A stretch of DNA of 64,000 bases from Sphingomonas sp. 1F27F7B (lineage in GTDB: Bacteria > Pseudomonadota > Alphaproteobacteria > Sphingomonadales > Sphingomonadaceae). Location of the stretch: positions 1-64,000 of the forward strand of contig NZ_SCMK01000008.1 of NCBI RefSeq assembly GCF_005503355.1, in the 5' to 3' direction. Positions within the stretch are counted from its first letter, which is position 1; every line of letters starts with the position of its first letter. The translations under genes were made by a program, and so were the position numbers. This document shows, in pieces, positions 7,414-14,682 of the stretch. A model generated the notes under the pieces. The model was not told where the DNA came from. It did not search any database and saw only the letters and a list, made by a program, of their open reading frames with translations.

Positions 7414-9189
7414 CTAATGGTTGTGGCGCGGCACCTTCTCGCTCGTCCGCCGATATTTCAGCGCGAAATCGAGCACCCCGCCCTCGCCCAGCTGACCCAC
7501 CTTCTCACGGTAGAGTTCTTCCCAGGGCGTATTGCTCTCCGGGATCGGCGGCGCGGGCTCGGCCTTGCGGCGGGCAATCTCCTCCGGCGCGACCAGCGCA
7601 TCGCAGGTGCCGGCATTCAGATCGATGCGGATCGTGTCGCCGGTGCGCAGCCAGGCCAGCCCCCCGCCCGCCGCACTCTCCGGCGAGGCGTTGAGGATCG
7701 ACGGGCTGTCCGACGTGCCCGACTGGCGGCCGTCGCCCAGTGTCGGCAGGCTCATGATGCCCCGCTGGATCAGGTGATCGGGCGGCTGCATGTTGACCAC
7801 TTCCGCCGAGCCGGGCCAGCCGATCGGGCCCGAGCCGCGGATGACGAGGATGCAGTTCTCGTCGATGCCCAGCGCCGGATCGTTGATGTTGTGGTGATAA
7901 TCGTCCGAGCCGTCGAACACGATCGCGCGGCCTTCGAACACGCCCTCCTGGCCCGGGCGCGCGAGATAGCGGGCGCGGAAATCCTCGCCGATCACGCTGG
8001 TCTTCATGATCGCCATGTCGAAGAGATTGCCCGACAGGACGAGGAAGCCCGCCTTGTGCTTGAGCGGCCGGTCCCAGGGGAAGATCACTTCGCGATCCGA
8101 GACATGGCTGTCGGCGATGTTCTCGGCCAGCGTCCGGCCGGTGCAAGTCATCATGCCGCCGTCGAGCGCGCCGTTGGCGAGCATCTCGGAGAGGACCGCG
8201 GGGATACCGCCCGCGCGGTGGAAGCGCTCGGAGAGATATTCGCCGGCCGGCTGCATGTTGACGACGAGCGGCAGGTCATAGCCCGAACGCCAGTCGTCCG
8301 GCGTAATCTCGATTCCCGCATGCCGCGCCATCGCGTCGAGATGCGGCTGGGCGTTGGTCGAGCCGCCGATCGCGGTCAGCAGCCGAATCGCGTTGAGGAA
8401 GCTCGCGCGCGTCAGGATCTTCGAGGGGCGGAGATCCTCATAGGCCATCTCGACGATGCGCCTGCCGGTCTCATAGGCCATCTGGCCGCGCTCGCGATAC
8501 GGCGCCGGGATCATCGCGCAGCCGGGGAGCGACATGCCGAGCCCTTCGGCGATGCTGTTCATCGTCGAGGCGGTGCCCATGGTGTTGCAATGGCCCGACG
8601 ACGGCGCGCTCTCCATCGCGCGGCGGAGGAACTCGGCCTCGTCGATCTCGCCCGCGGCCATCTTGCGCCGCGATCGCCAGATGACGGTGCCGGAGCCGAC
8701 CAGCTCGCCTTCGTGCCAGCCGTCGAGCATCGGGCCGCCCGACAGGACGATCGCGGGGATGTCGACGGTGGAGGCCGCCATCAGCGACGAAGGCGTGGTC
8801 TTGTCGCAGCCGGTGGTGAGGATGACGGCATCGATCGGATAGCCGTTGAGAATCTCGACCAGGCCGAGATAGGCGAGGTTGCGATCGAGCGCCGCGGTGG
8901 GGCGGCGGCAATTCTCGAAGATCGGGTGAAGCGGGAATTCCATCGGCACGCCGCCCGCCGCGAGGATGCCGGCCCGGGCGCGCTTCACTGTCTCCAGATG
9001 GATACGATTGCACGGGGCGATGTCGCTGCCCGACTGGGCGATGCCGATGATCGGCTTGCCCGATGTCAGTTCCTCCGGCGTGATGCCGTAGTTCATGAAG
9101 CGCTCGAGATAGAGCGCCGCCATGTCGGCACGGCCGGGCGCGGCGAACCATTCGCGCGAGCGGAAGGGGCGGACGGGGGTGCGGGTCAT
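7414..9189 (-). CDS. xylD: D-xylonate dehydratase, IlvD/Edd family
   Basis: XylD dehydrates D-xylonate to 2-keto-3-deoxy-xylonate using an iron-sulfur cluster and Mg2+. The 591-aa protein carries three cysteines in the IlvD/Edd cluster positions: Cys60 (APCNRIH), Cys128 (GCDKTTPS) and Cys201 (GHCNTMGTAS). To my recollection the length and these positions match the Caulobacter pentonate dehydratase exactly. Other family motifs are GGSTNAQPHLDAMARHAGI and TLGDGRQSGTSDSPSILN near the C-terminus. It lies downstream of the symporter gene on the same strand, separated by a 150-bp gap filled by a complex inverted repeat. It completes, with xylX-B-C, four of the five Weimberg enzymes. Confidence 0.9.
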   Translation of the reverse strand: MTRTPVRPFRSREWFAAPGRADMAALYLERFMNYGITPEELTSGKPIIGIAQSGSDIAPCNRIHLETVKRARAGILAAGGVPMEFPLHPIFENCRRPTAALDRNLAYLGLVEILNGYPIDAVILTTGCDKTTPSSLMAASTVDIPAIVLSGGPMLDGWHEGELVGSGTVIWRSRRKMAAGEIDEAEFLRRAMESAPSSGHCNTMGTASTMNSIAEGLGMSLPGCAMIPAPYRERGQMAYETGRRIVEMAYEDLRPSKILTRASFLNAIRLLTAIGGSTNAQPHLDAMARHAGIEITPDDWRSGYDLPLVVNMQPAGEYLSERFHRAGGIPAVLSEMLANGALDGGMMTCTGRTLAENIADSHVSDREVIFPWDRPLKHKAGFLVLSGNLFDMAIMKTSVIGEDFRARYLARPGQEGVFEGRAIVFDGSDDYHHNINDPALGIDENCILVIRGSGPIGWPGSAEVVNMQPPDHLIQRGIMSLPTLGDGRQSGTSDSPSILNASPESAAGGGLAWLRTGDTIRIDLNAGTCDALVAPEEIARRKAEPAPPIPESNTPWEELYREKVGQLGEGGVLDFALKYRRTSEKVPRHNH

Positions 9190-9201
9190 ATTTCCTCTTC
9201 A

Positions 9202-9329
9202 TCCTCCCCGGCACGGGGAGGGGGACCGCCGCGAAGCGGTGGTGGAGGGGGCTCTCCGCAAAGGACGTGGCTGGTGGAGAGCCCCCTCCACCAGCCTTTG
9301 GCTGGTCCCCCTCCCCGTGCCGGGGAGGA
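9202..9329. repeat. Compound inverted repeat (cruciform-like), 128 bp
   Basis: Outer arms of 26 bp (9202-9227 and 9304-9329) are perfect reverse complements. Nested inside are perfect 17-bp arms (9241-9257 and 9276-9292), a small hairpin CCGC...GCGG (about 9228-9240), and ACCAGCC-TTT-GGCTGGT (9290-9306). It fills the space between the symporter stop and the xylD start, so it would fold in the mRNA and could partly terminate transcription or stabilise the upstream message. It probably belongs to a dispersed non-coding repeat family. Confidence 0.8.
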
Positions 9330-9338
9330 ATTGGGACC

Positions 9339-10742
9339 TCACCCCTCCATCGCCTCCAGTTCCTTGCCCTTGGTCTCGTGGATGAACTTCTGGACCAGGA
9401 AGAAGCTGATCACCGCGCAGACGCCGTAAAAGGTGTAGGCGCCGGTGAGGCTCAACTTCGCCATGCTCGGAAAGGTCTGGGCGATGACATAGTTGGCGCC
9501 CCATTGCGCGAAGCCGCACACCGCCAGTGCCGAACCGCGGATCTGGTTGGGGAACATCTCGCCAAGCATCACCCACATCACCGGGCCCCAGCTGACGTTG
9601 AAGAAGATCACGTAGAGGTTCGCCGCGATCACCGCGACCATGCCCATTTGCGGAGTCAGGACGAGCTTGCCCGCCGGATCGAGCGTGCCCTGGCTGAACG
9701 CATAGACCATCACGAACAGCGTCACCGCCATGCCGGCCGAGCCGATCAGCAGCAACGGCTTGCGGCCGATGCGATCGATCAGCGCGATCGTGAGGAAGCA
9801 GGCCGCGATCGAGACCGCGCCCGAGACGATGTTGATCAGCAGCGCGTCATTCTCGGTGAAGCCGGCGAGCTGCCACAGCGTCGCGCCGTAATAGAAGATG
9901 ACGTTGATGCCCACGAGCTGCTGGAACACCGCGAGCAGCAGGCCGGCCCAGACGATCGCGCGGATGCCGAGGAAGCCGCCCGGCGCGAAGATGTCCGCCA
10001 GGCGCGGACGGTGATCGGTCGAGAAGCTGGCGCGGATCTCGGCGAGCTTGGCGGCGGCCGCGTCGGCGCCGAACAGGCTGGTGAGCACTTTGCCGGCTTC
10101 CGCGTCGCGCCGCTTTGCGACGAGGTAGCGCGGGCTCTCCGGAATGAAGAACAGCGCGACGAGGAAGACGGCGGCCGGGATCGCCTGCATCAGGTACATC
10201 CAGCGCCACGCCTCGATCCCGCCGAGATGGCCGAGCGAGCTGCCGGCGGCCTGGGCGAGATAATAGTTCACCACGAAGGCGGCAGTGAGGCCGGTGATGA
10301 TCATAATCTGCTGCACCGTCGTCATCCGGCCGCGGATGTTCGCGGGGGCGACTTCGGAGATATAGGCGGGCGAGAGCACCGAGGCCGCGCCCACCGCGAC
10401 GCCGCCGATGATGCGGGCGATGACGAAGATGGTGTGGTCGTGCGCGAAGCCCTGGACCAGCGCGCCGCCGAGGAAAAGCAGCGCGGCCAGGCGCATCACG
10501 TTGCGGCGGCCCATCGAATCGGCGAGCGTGCCCGCGAAGAAGGCGCCGAACACGCAGCCGATCAGCAGCGAGCCGACGGTGAAGCCGAGCCCGGCCTCGT
10601 CGAGCGTGAAGGCGGAACGCAGCCCTTCCTGCGTGCCGTTCACCGCGCCGCTGTCATAGCCGAAAAGCAGGCCGCCGATCGTCGCCACCGCGACGATGGC
10701 GCCGATCAGGCCGAAATTGGCCTTCTGCGCCGTATCGTTCAT
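9339..10742 (-). CDS. xylE: Sugar porter (MFS) symporter, probably D-xylose/H+
   Basis: The 467-aa protein is a sugar-porter-family MFS transporter with 12 predicted membrane helices. It shows GGLLFGYDSGAVNGT in helix 1, a GRR motif after helix 2-3 (DSMGRRNVMRL), PESPRYLVAKRR before the central loop, DRIGRKPLLL in the second half, and a PET-like terminal segment (FIHETKGKELEAMEG). These features are shared by XylE, GalP and GLUT proteins. Xylose as substrate is inferred from the xyl genes around it and the candidate operator upstream. The start ATG at 10742 (MNDTAQKANFG) is the natural cytosolic N-terminus. It likely heads an operon with xylD. Confidence 0.82.
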   Translation of the reverse strand: MNDTAQKANFGLIGAIVAVATIGGLLFGYDSGAVNGTQEGLRSAFTLDEAGLGFTVGSLLIGCVFGAFFAGTLADSMGRRNVMRLAALLFLGGALVQGFAHDHTIFVIARIIGGVAVGAASVLSPAYISEVAPANIRGRMTTVQQIMIITGLTAAFVVNYYLAQAAGSSLGHLGGIEAWRWMYLMQAIPAAVFLVALFFIPESPRYLVAKRRDAEAGKVLTSLFGADAAAAKLAEIRASFSTDHRPRLADIFAPGGFLGIRAIVWAGLLLAVFQQLVGINVIFYYGATLWQLAGFTENDALLINIVSGAVSIAACFLTIALIDRIGRKPLLLIGSAGMAVTLFVMVYAFSQGTLDPAGKLVLTPQMGMVAVIAANLYVIFFNVSWGPVMWVMLGEMFPNQIRGSALAVCGFAQWGANYVIAQTFPSMAKLSLTGAYTFYGVCAVISFFLVQKFIHETKGKELEAMEG

Positions 10743-10780
10743 TCGCTCTATCCCCTCCACTCTGCCCTGGCCGGGCGAAT

Positions 10781-10794
10781 TGTTAGCGGTAACG
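10781..10794. promoter_or_regulatory. LacI-type operator, site 2, upstream of the symporter gene
   Basis: TGTTAGCGGTAACG is a weaker match to the xylose-type palindrome, with one changed central base, 39 bp upstream of the symporter start. Its position fits control of symporter-xylD. Confidence is lower than for the other five sites. Confidence 0.6.
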
Positions 10795-10906
10795 GTGGCT
10801 CGATCCGAAGGGAAAAGCAAGTGGGGTTGCTTCGGCCGAACGACTCTGTCCCGCGTTGTCATGCTGGACCTGTTTGCATGGCTGGCCAAGCCCCCCCCCC
10901 CAAACA

Positions 10907-10995
10907 TCGTCATCCCCGCGCAGGCGGGGATCCAGGGTTTCTCCGACCGTCTCGCCCGCGACTCTAGGGATCCCCGCCTGCGCGGGGGGTGACGA
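10907..10995. repeat. Palindromic repeat doublet
   Basis: Two half-units with the GTCATCCCCGCG core lie head to head around a short spacer; the arms are close reverse complements. The same doublet type occurs at 18151-18239 and inside 51624-51824. A run of eleven C residues at 10891-10901 lies just outside. Apart from this and the operator, no gene is seen in 10743-11016. Confidence 0.75.
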
Positions 10996-11016
10996 ATGGC
11001 GGGGGACGGGAGTGGC

Positions 11017-12105
11017 CTAGCGCCAGCTCTTCCCCGCCGCCGGCGCGCGCGCCGCACCCGGGGGCGGCCCGGAGGATTCGCGCAGGATCAGCTCGTGATC
11101 GAGCACCTGCTCCTCCAGCTTGTGGGTGGTGCCGGCGCGGTGGGCGCGCAGCCGGGCGAGCAGCAGAGTGAGCGCGCTTTCGGCCATCGCGGCGATCGGC
11201 TGGCGGACGGTGGTGAGCTCGGGCCACATGGTGGTGGCGAGCGCGGTATCGTCGAAGCCGACGATGCTGATGTCCTGCGGCACGTGCAGCCCGCGCCGGT
11301 GCGCGACGCCCACCGCGGCGGCCGCCATGTCGTCGTTCGACGCGAAGATCGCAGTGGGCGGATCCTTGCGGTCGAGCAGCCGCTCCGCGGCGACGATGCC
11401 CGAGCGGAACGTGAAATAGCCCTGCTCGACCGGCATCGCCTTCACGTCGAGCCCGGCGGCCTCCACTGCCTCGACGAAGCCGCGATGACGCTCGGCCGAG
11501 CTGGTCTGGTTGGGATTGCCGCGGATGAAACCGATCCGACGATGGCCGAGGTCGATCAGGTGCCGGGTCATCGCGCCGGCGGCGGCGGCATCGTCGATCC
11601 GCACGTTGAGGCTGCGCTCGGGCGGCAGGCCCATCGCCACCGAGACCCAGGGGATGCCCGCCGCCTCCAGCTCGGCACGGACCGGCGCGGCTTCGGACAG
11701 CGGCGGCGGCAGGATCACGCCCTCGACGCTGGTCGAGGCGAACTGGCGCGTCGCCTCGGCCTGCTCGTCCGCCCGCTCGCCCTCGCACGCCTCCAGCACC
11801 AGGTGGCAGCCGGCCCGCCTGGCCGCCGCGAGCGCGCCGATCAGGAATTGCGACAGATAGGCCGCCGAGGGATTGGAATAGAGCAGGCCGATCTGCGTGG
11901 CCTCGCCCGCCGCCAGGCTGCGCGCCGCGCTGTTTGGCGAATAGTTCAGCGTCGCGATCGCTTCGAGAACTGCCTGGCGGGTGGTCTCCCGGACATTGGA
12001 TCCGCCATTGACCACGCGCGAGACCGTCATCGCGGAAACGCCGGCGGCGCGCGCGACGTCCTGTACGGTGACCGTGCCTCGGCTTCTGCGGCTGGGTCTG
12101 CTCAT
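11017..12105 (-). CDS. xylR: LacI-family transcriptional regulator, candidate xylose repressor
   Basis: The 362-aa protein has a LacI HTH at residues 12-35 (TVQDVARAAGVSAMTVSRVVNG), the hinge helix NYSPNSAARSLA, and a periplasmic-binding-like sugar domain (GLLYSNPSAAYLSQFL, IDLGHRRIGFIRG, SIVGFDDTALATTMWPELTTV). LacI repressors of this kind bind palindromes with a central CG and release them on binding sugar. Six such palindromes lie upstream of transcription units in this island, making this gene the obvious candidate. The ligand is likely xylose or a xylose derivative, by context. It is divergent from the GH3 gene, with site 3 between them. It could instead be a different LacI paralogue. 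Confidence 0.85.
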   Translation of the reverse strand: MSRPSRRSRGTVTVQDVARAAGVSAMTVSRVVNGGSNVRETTRQAVLEAIATLNYSPNSAARSLAAGEATQIGLLYSNPSAAYLSQFLIGALAAARRAGCHLVLEACEGERADEQAEATRQFASTSVEGVILPPPLSEAAPVRAELEAAGIPWVSVAMGLPPERSLNVRIDDAAAAGAMTRHLIDLGHRRIGFIRGNPNQTSSAERHRGFVEAVEAAGLDVKAMPVEQGYFTFRSGIVAAERLLDRKDPPTAIFASNDDMAAAAVGVAHRRGLHVPQDISIVGFDDTALATTMWPELTTVRQPIAAMAESALTLLLARLRAHRAGTTHKLEEQVLDHELILRESSGPPPGAARAPAAGKSWR

Positions 12106-12182
12106 CGTTTCGGGGATATGCCGCGATTAGCATAAATGCAATCGGCGTGACCCGGTTGACCGTTACGGATTCCCACTGATAG

Positions 12183-12196
12183 TGATAGCGCTACCA
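12183..12196. promoter_or_regulatory. LacI-type operator, site 3, upstream of the GH3 gene
   Basis: TGATAGCGCTACCA matches the regulon palindrome with a single change. It begins 27 bp downstream of the start of a -35-like TTGACC (12156-12161) and overlaps the expected -10/start region. It lies between the divergent LacI and GH3 genes and could control both. Confidence 0.78.
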
Positions 12197-12245
12197 TAGA
12201 TCAACGAAGCCGGCGCCCGAGCGCCGCGACCCAGAGGAGAGGAAC

Positions 12246-14642
12246 GTGCGCAATTTCCGCCGCATCGCCGCGCTTGCCATCGCCGCCACGGCGCTGACGC
12301 CCGTGCTGGCCGCCCCGGCCCAGGCCCAGACCGCCAAGGCCGACAAGCCGCTCTACAAGGATGCCGGCCAGCCGATCGATGCGCGCGTCGAGGACCTGAT
12401 CGGACGGATGACGCTGGAGGAGAAGGTCGCCCAGCTGGTCGCGATCTGGCTGAAGAAGGACGCGATCCAGACGCCGGCCGGCGATTTCGATCCGGCGAAG
12501 GCGAGCCGGTCCTTCCCCAACGGCCTGGGCATGATCTCGCGCCCGTCGGACCGCAAGGGCGTGAGCGCGGGCACCGCCAATGCGGGCGCCGACGCCTCCG
12601 CCATCCCCAATCGCGATCCGGTCGACACCGCGACCTATATCAACGCCGCGCAGAAATGGTCGATGGAGAAGACCCGGCTCGGCATCCCGATGATCATGCA
12701 CGAGGAAGCGCTGCACGGCCTGGTCGCGCCGGGCGCGACGAGCTTCCCGCAATCGATCGCCCTCGCCTCCACCTGGAATCCGGGCCTGCTCGAGAAGATA
12801 TTCTCGGTCGCCGCCGCCGAGGCGCGCGCCCGCGGCGCCAATCTGGTCCTGGCCCCGGTGGTCGACGTGGCGCGCGATCCGCGCTGGGGCCGCATCGAGG
12901 AAACCTATGGCGAGGACCCCTATCTCGTCTCGGAAATGGGCCTGGCCGCGATCCGCGGCTTCCAGGGCACCACGCTGCCGCTGGCCCGGGACAAGGTGTT
13001 CGTCACGCTGAAGCACATGACCGGACACGGTCAGCCGGACAACGGCACCAATGTCGGCCCCGCCTCGCTCGGCGAGCGGACGCTGCGCGAGGATTTCTTC
13101 CCGCCCTTCGAAAGCGCAGTGACGCAGCTGCCGGTGCGCGCGGTGATGGCCAGCTATAACGAGATCGACGGCATCCCCAGCCACGCCAACAAATGGCTGC
13201 TGCACGACGTGCTGCGCGGCGAATGGGGCTTCAAGGGCGCAGTGGTGAGCGACTATTTCGCGATCCGCGAGCTCGTGACCCGGCACAGGATGTTCAAGGA
13301 CGTGAAGGACGCCGGCGCGCGCGCGATCGATGCGGGCGTCGACGTCGAGACGCCCGATGGCGAGGGCTTCAACTTCCTGGTGCAGCTGGTCCGCGAGGGC
13401 AAGGTGAGCCAGGGCCAGATCGACAATGCGGTGCGCCGCGTGCTCGAGATGAAGTTCGAGGGCGGGCTGTTCGAGAACCCCTATGCCGATGCGAAGCTCG
13501 CCGCCAAGCGGACCAATACGCCCGAGGCGATCGCCCTCGCCCGTCAGGCCGCGCGGGAATCGGTGGTGCTGCTCAAGAACGCCAACCAGCTGCTGCCGCT
13601 CGACGCGACCGGCATCAAGCGGATGGCGGTGATCGGCACCCACGCCCGGGACACGCCGATCGGCGGCTATTCGGACGTGCCCAACCATGTCGTCTCGGTG
13701 CTGGAGGCCATGCAGGCCGAGGGCAAGGGCAGGTTCCAGGTCGACTATTCGGAAGGCGTGCGGATCACCGAGGGCCGGATATGGGCCGCCGACGCCGTGA
13801 AGCTGACCGACGCGGCGACCAACGACAGGCTGCGCGCCGATGCCGTAGCGGCGGCGAAGGACGCCGATGTCGTGGTGATGGTGCTGGGCGGCAACGAGGC
13901 GCTGAGCCGCGAGGCCTGGGCCGACGAACATCTGGGCGACAGCGACAATCTCGACCTGCCCGGACCGCAGGACCAGCTGGCGAAGGAAATCTTCGCGCTG
14001 GGCAAGCCGGTGGTGGTGATCCTGCTCAACGGCCGGCCCTATGCCGTGAACTATCTGGCGGAGAAGGCGCCGGCACTGATCGAGGGCTGGTATCTGGGCG
14101 AGCAGACCGGCAACGCGCTGGCCGATGTGCTCTTCGGCCGCTTCAACCCGGGCGGCAAGCTGCCCGTGTCGATCGCGCGGAGCGTGGGCCAGCTGCCGAT
14201 CTACTATAACCGCAAGCCGACCGCGCGGCGCGGCTATCTGTTCGGCGACACGACGCCGCTCTATCCGTTCGGCTATGGCCTGTCCTACTCCAGCTTCGAG
14301 ATGGGCGCGCCGGTGCTGGGATCGGGCACGATCGGCGTATCGGACAATGTGACGGTGAAGGTGGACGTGACCAACACCGGCAAGCGCGCCGGCGACGAAG
14401 TCGTCCAGCTCTATGTCCGCGACGACGAAGCGAGCGTGACTCGGCCGCTGATCGAGCTCAAGCGCTTCCGGCGCGTGACTCTCCAGCCCGGCGAGCGGAA
14501 GACCGTGTCCTTCGAGCTGACCCCGAAGGATCTGTCGCTGTGGAACGTGCAGATGAAGCGCGTGGTGGAGCCGGGGACCTTCACCCTCTCGGCGGGGCCG
14601 AATTCGGTGGACCTGAAGAGCGCCACGCTGACGGTGAAGTAA
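12246..14642 (+). CDS. GH3 beta-xylosidase/beta-glucosidase, exported
   Basis: GH3 enzymes remove terminal beta-linked xylose or glucose from oligosaccharides. The 798-aa product begins with a signal peptide (MRNFRRIAALAIAATALTPVL, then an AQA cleavage site). The GH3 N-terminal barrel has RWGRIEETYGEDPYL, KHMTGHGQPDNGTN and the nucleophile Asp336 in VVSDYF. The C-terminal sandwich has GGNEALSRE and GEQTGNALADVLFG, followed by a fibronectin-III-like domain typical of BglX-type enzymes. The start is a GTG with a strong AGAGGAGAGGA site. Site 3 upstream and the neighbouring xylan genes favour xylo-oligosaccharides, but glucosidase activity is equally possible. A bidirectional terminator separates it from the convergent GH9 gene. 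Confidence 0.88.
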   Translation: MRNFRRIAALAIAATALTPVLAAPAQAQTAKADKPLYKDAGQPIDARVEDLIGRMTLEEKVAQLVAIWLKKDAIQTPAGDFDPAKASRSFPNGLGMISRPSDRKGVSAGTANAGADASAIPNRDPVDTATYINAAQKWSMEKTRLGIPMIMHEEALHGLVAPGATSFPQSIALASTWNPGLLEKIFSVAAAEARARGANLVLAPVVDVARDPRWGRIEETYGEDPYLVSEMGLAAIRGFQGTTLPLARDKVFVTLKHMTGHGQPDNGTNVGPASLGERTLREDFFPPFESAVTQLPVRAVMASYNEIDGIPSHANKWLLHDVLRGEWGFKGAVVSDYFAIRELVTRHRMFKDVKDAGARAIDAGVDVETPDGEGFNFLVQLVREGKVSQGQIDNAVRRVLEMKFEGGLFENPYADAKLAAKRTNTPEAIALARQAARESVVLLKNANQLLPLDATGIKRMAVIGTHARDTPIGGYSDVPNHVVSVLEAMQAEGKGRFQVDYSEGVRITEGRIWAADAVKLTDAATNDRLRADAVAAAKDADVVVMVLGGNEALSREAWADEHLGDSDNLDLPGPQDQLAKEIFALGKPVVVILLNGRPYAVNYLAEKAPALIEGWYLGEQTGNALADVLFGRFNPGGKLPVSIARSVGQLPIYYNRKPTARRGYLFGDTTPLYPFGYGLSYSSFEMGAPVLGSGTIGVSDNVTVKVDVTNTGKRAGDEVVQLYVRDDEASVTRPLIELKRFRRVTLQPGERKTVSFELTPKDLSLWNVQMKRVVEPGTFTLSAGPNSVDLKSATLTVK

Positions 14643-14648
14643 GTTTCC

Positions 14649-14681
14649 AATTCCTCCCCCAGGCGAGCCGGGGGAGGAATT
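14649..14681. terminator. Bidirectional terminator between GH3 and GH9 genes
   Basis: Perfect 12-bp arms, AATTCCTCCCCC and GGGGGAGGAATT, flank a 9-nt loop, with A/T pairs at the base acting as a short U tract on either strand. It lies between the convergent stops at 14642 and 14683. Confidence 0.8.
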
Positions 14682-14682
14682 T

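Noticed and set aside
7345..9429. Long plus-strand frame over xylD
   Set aside because: xylD on the minus strand has all three cluster cysteines and a full-length match; the plus frame also runs through non-coding repeats.
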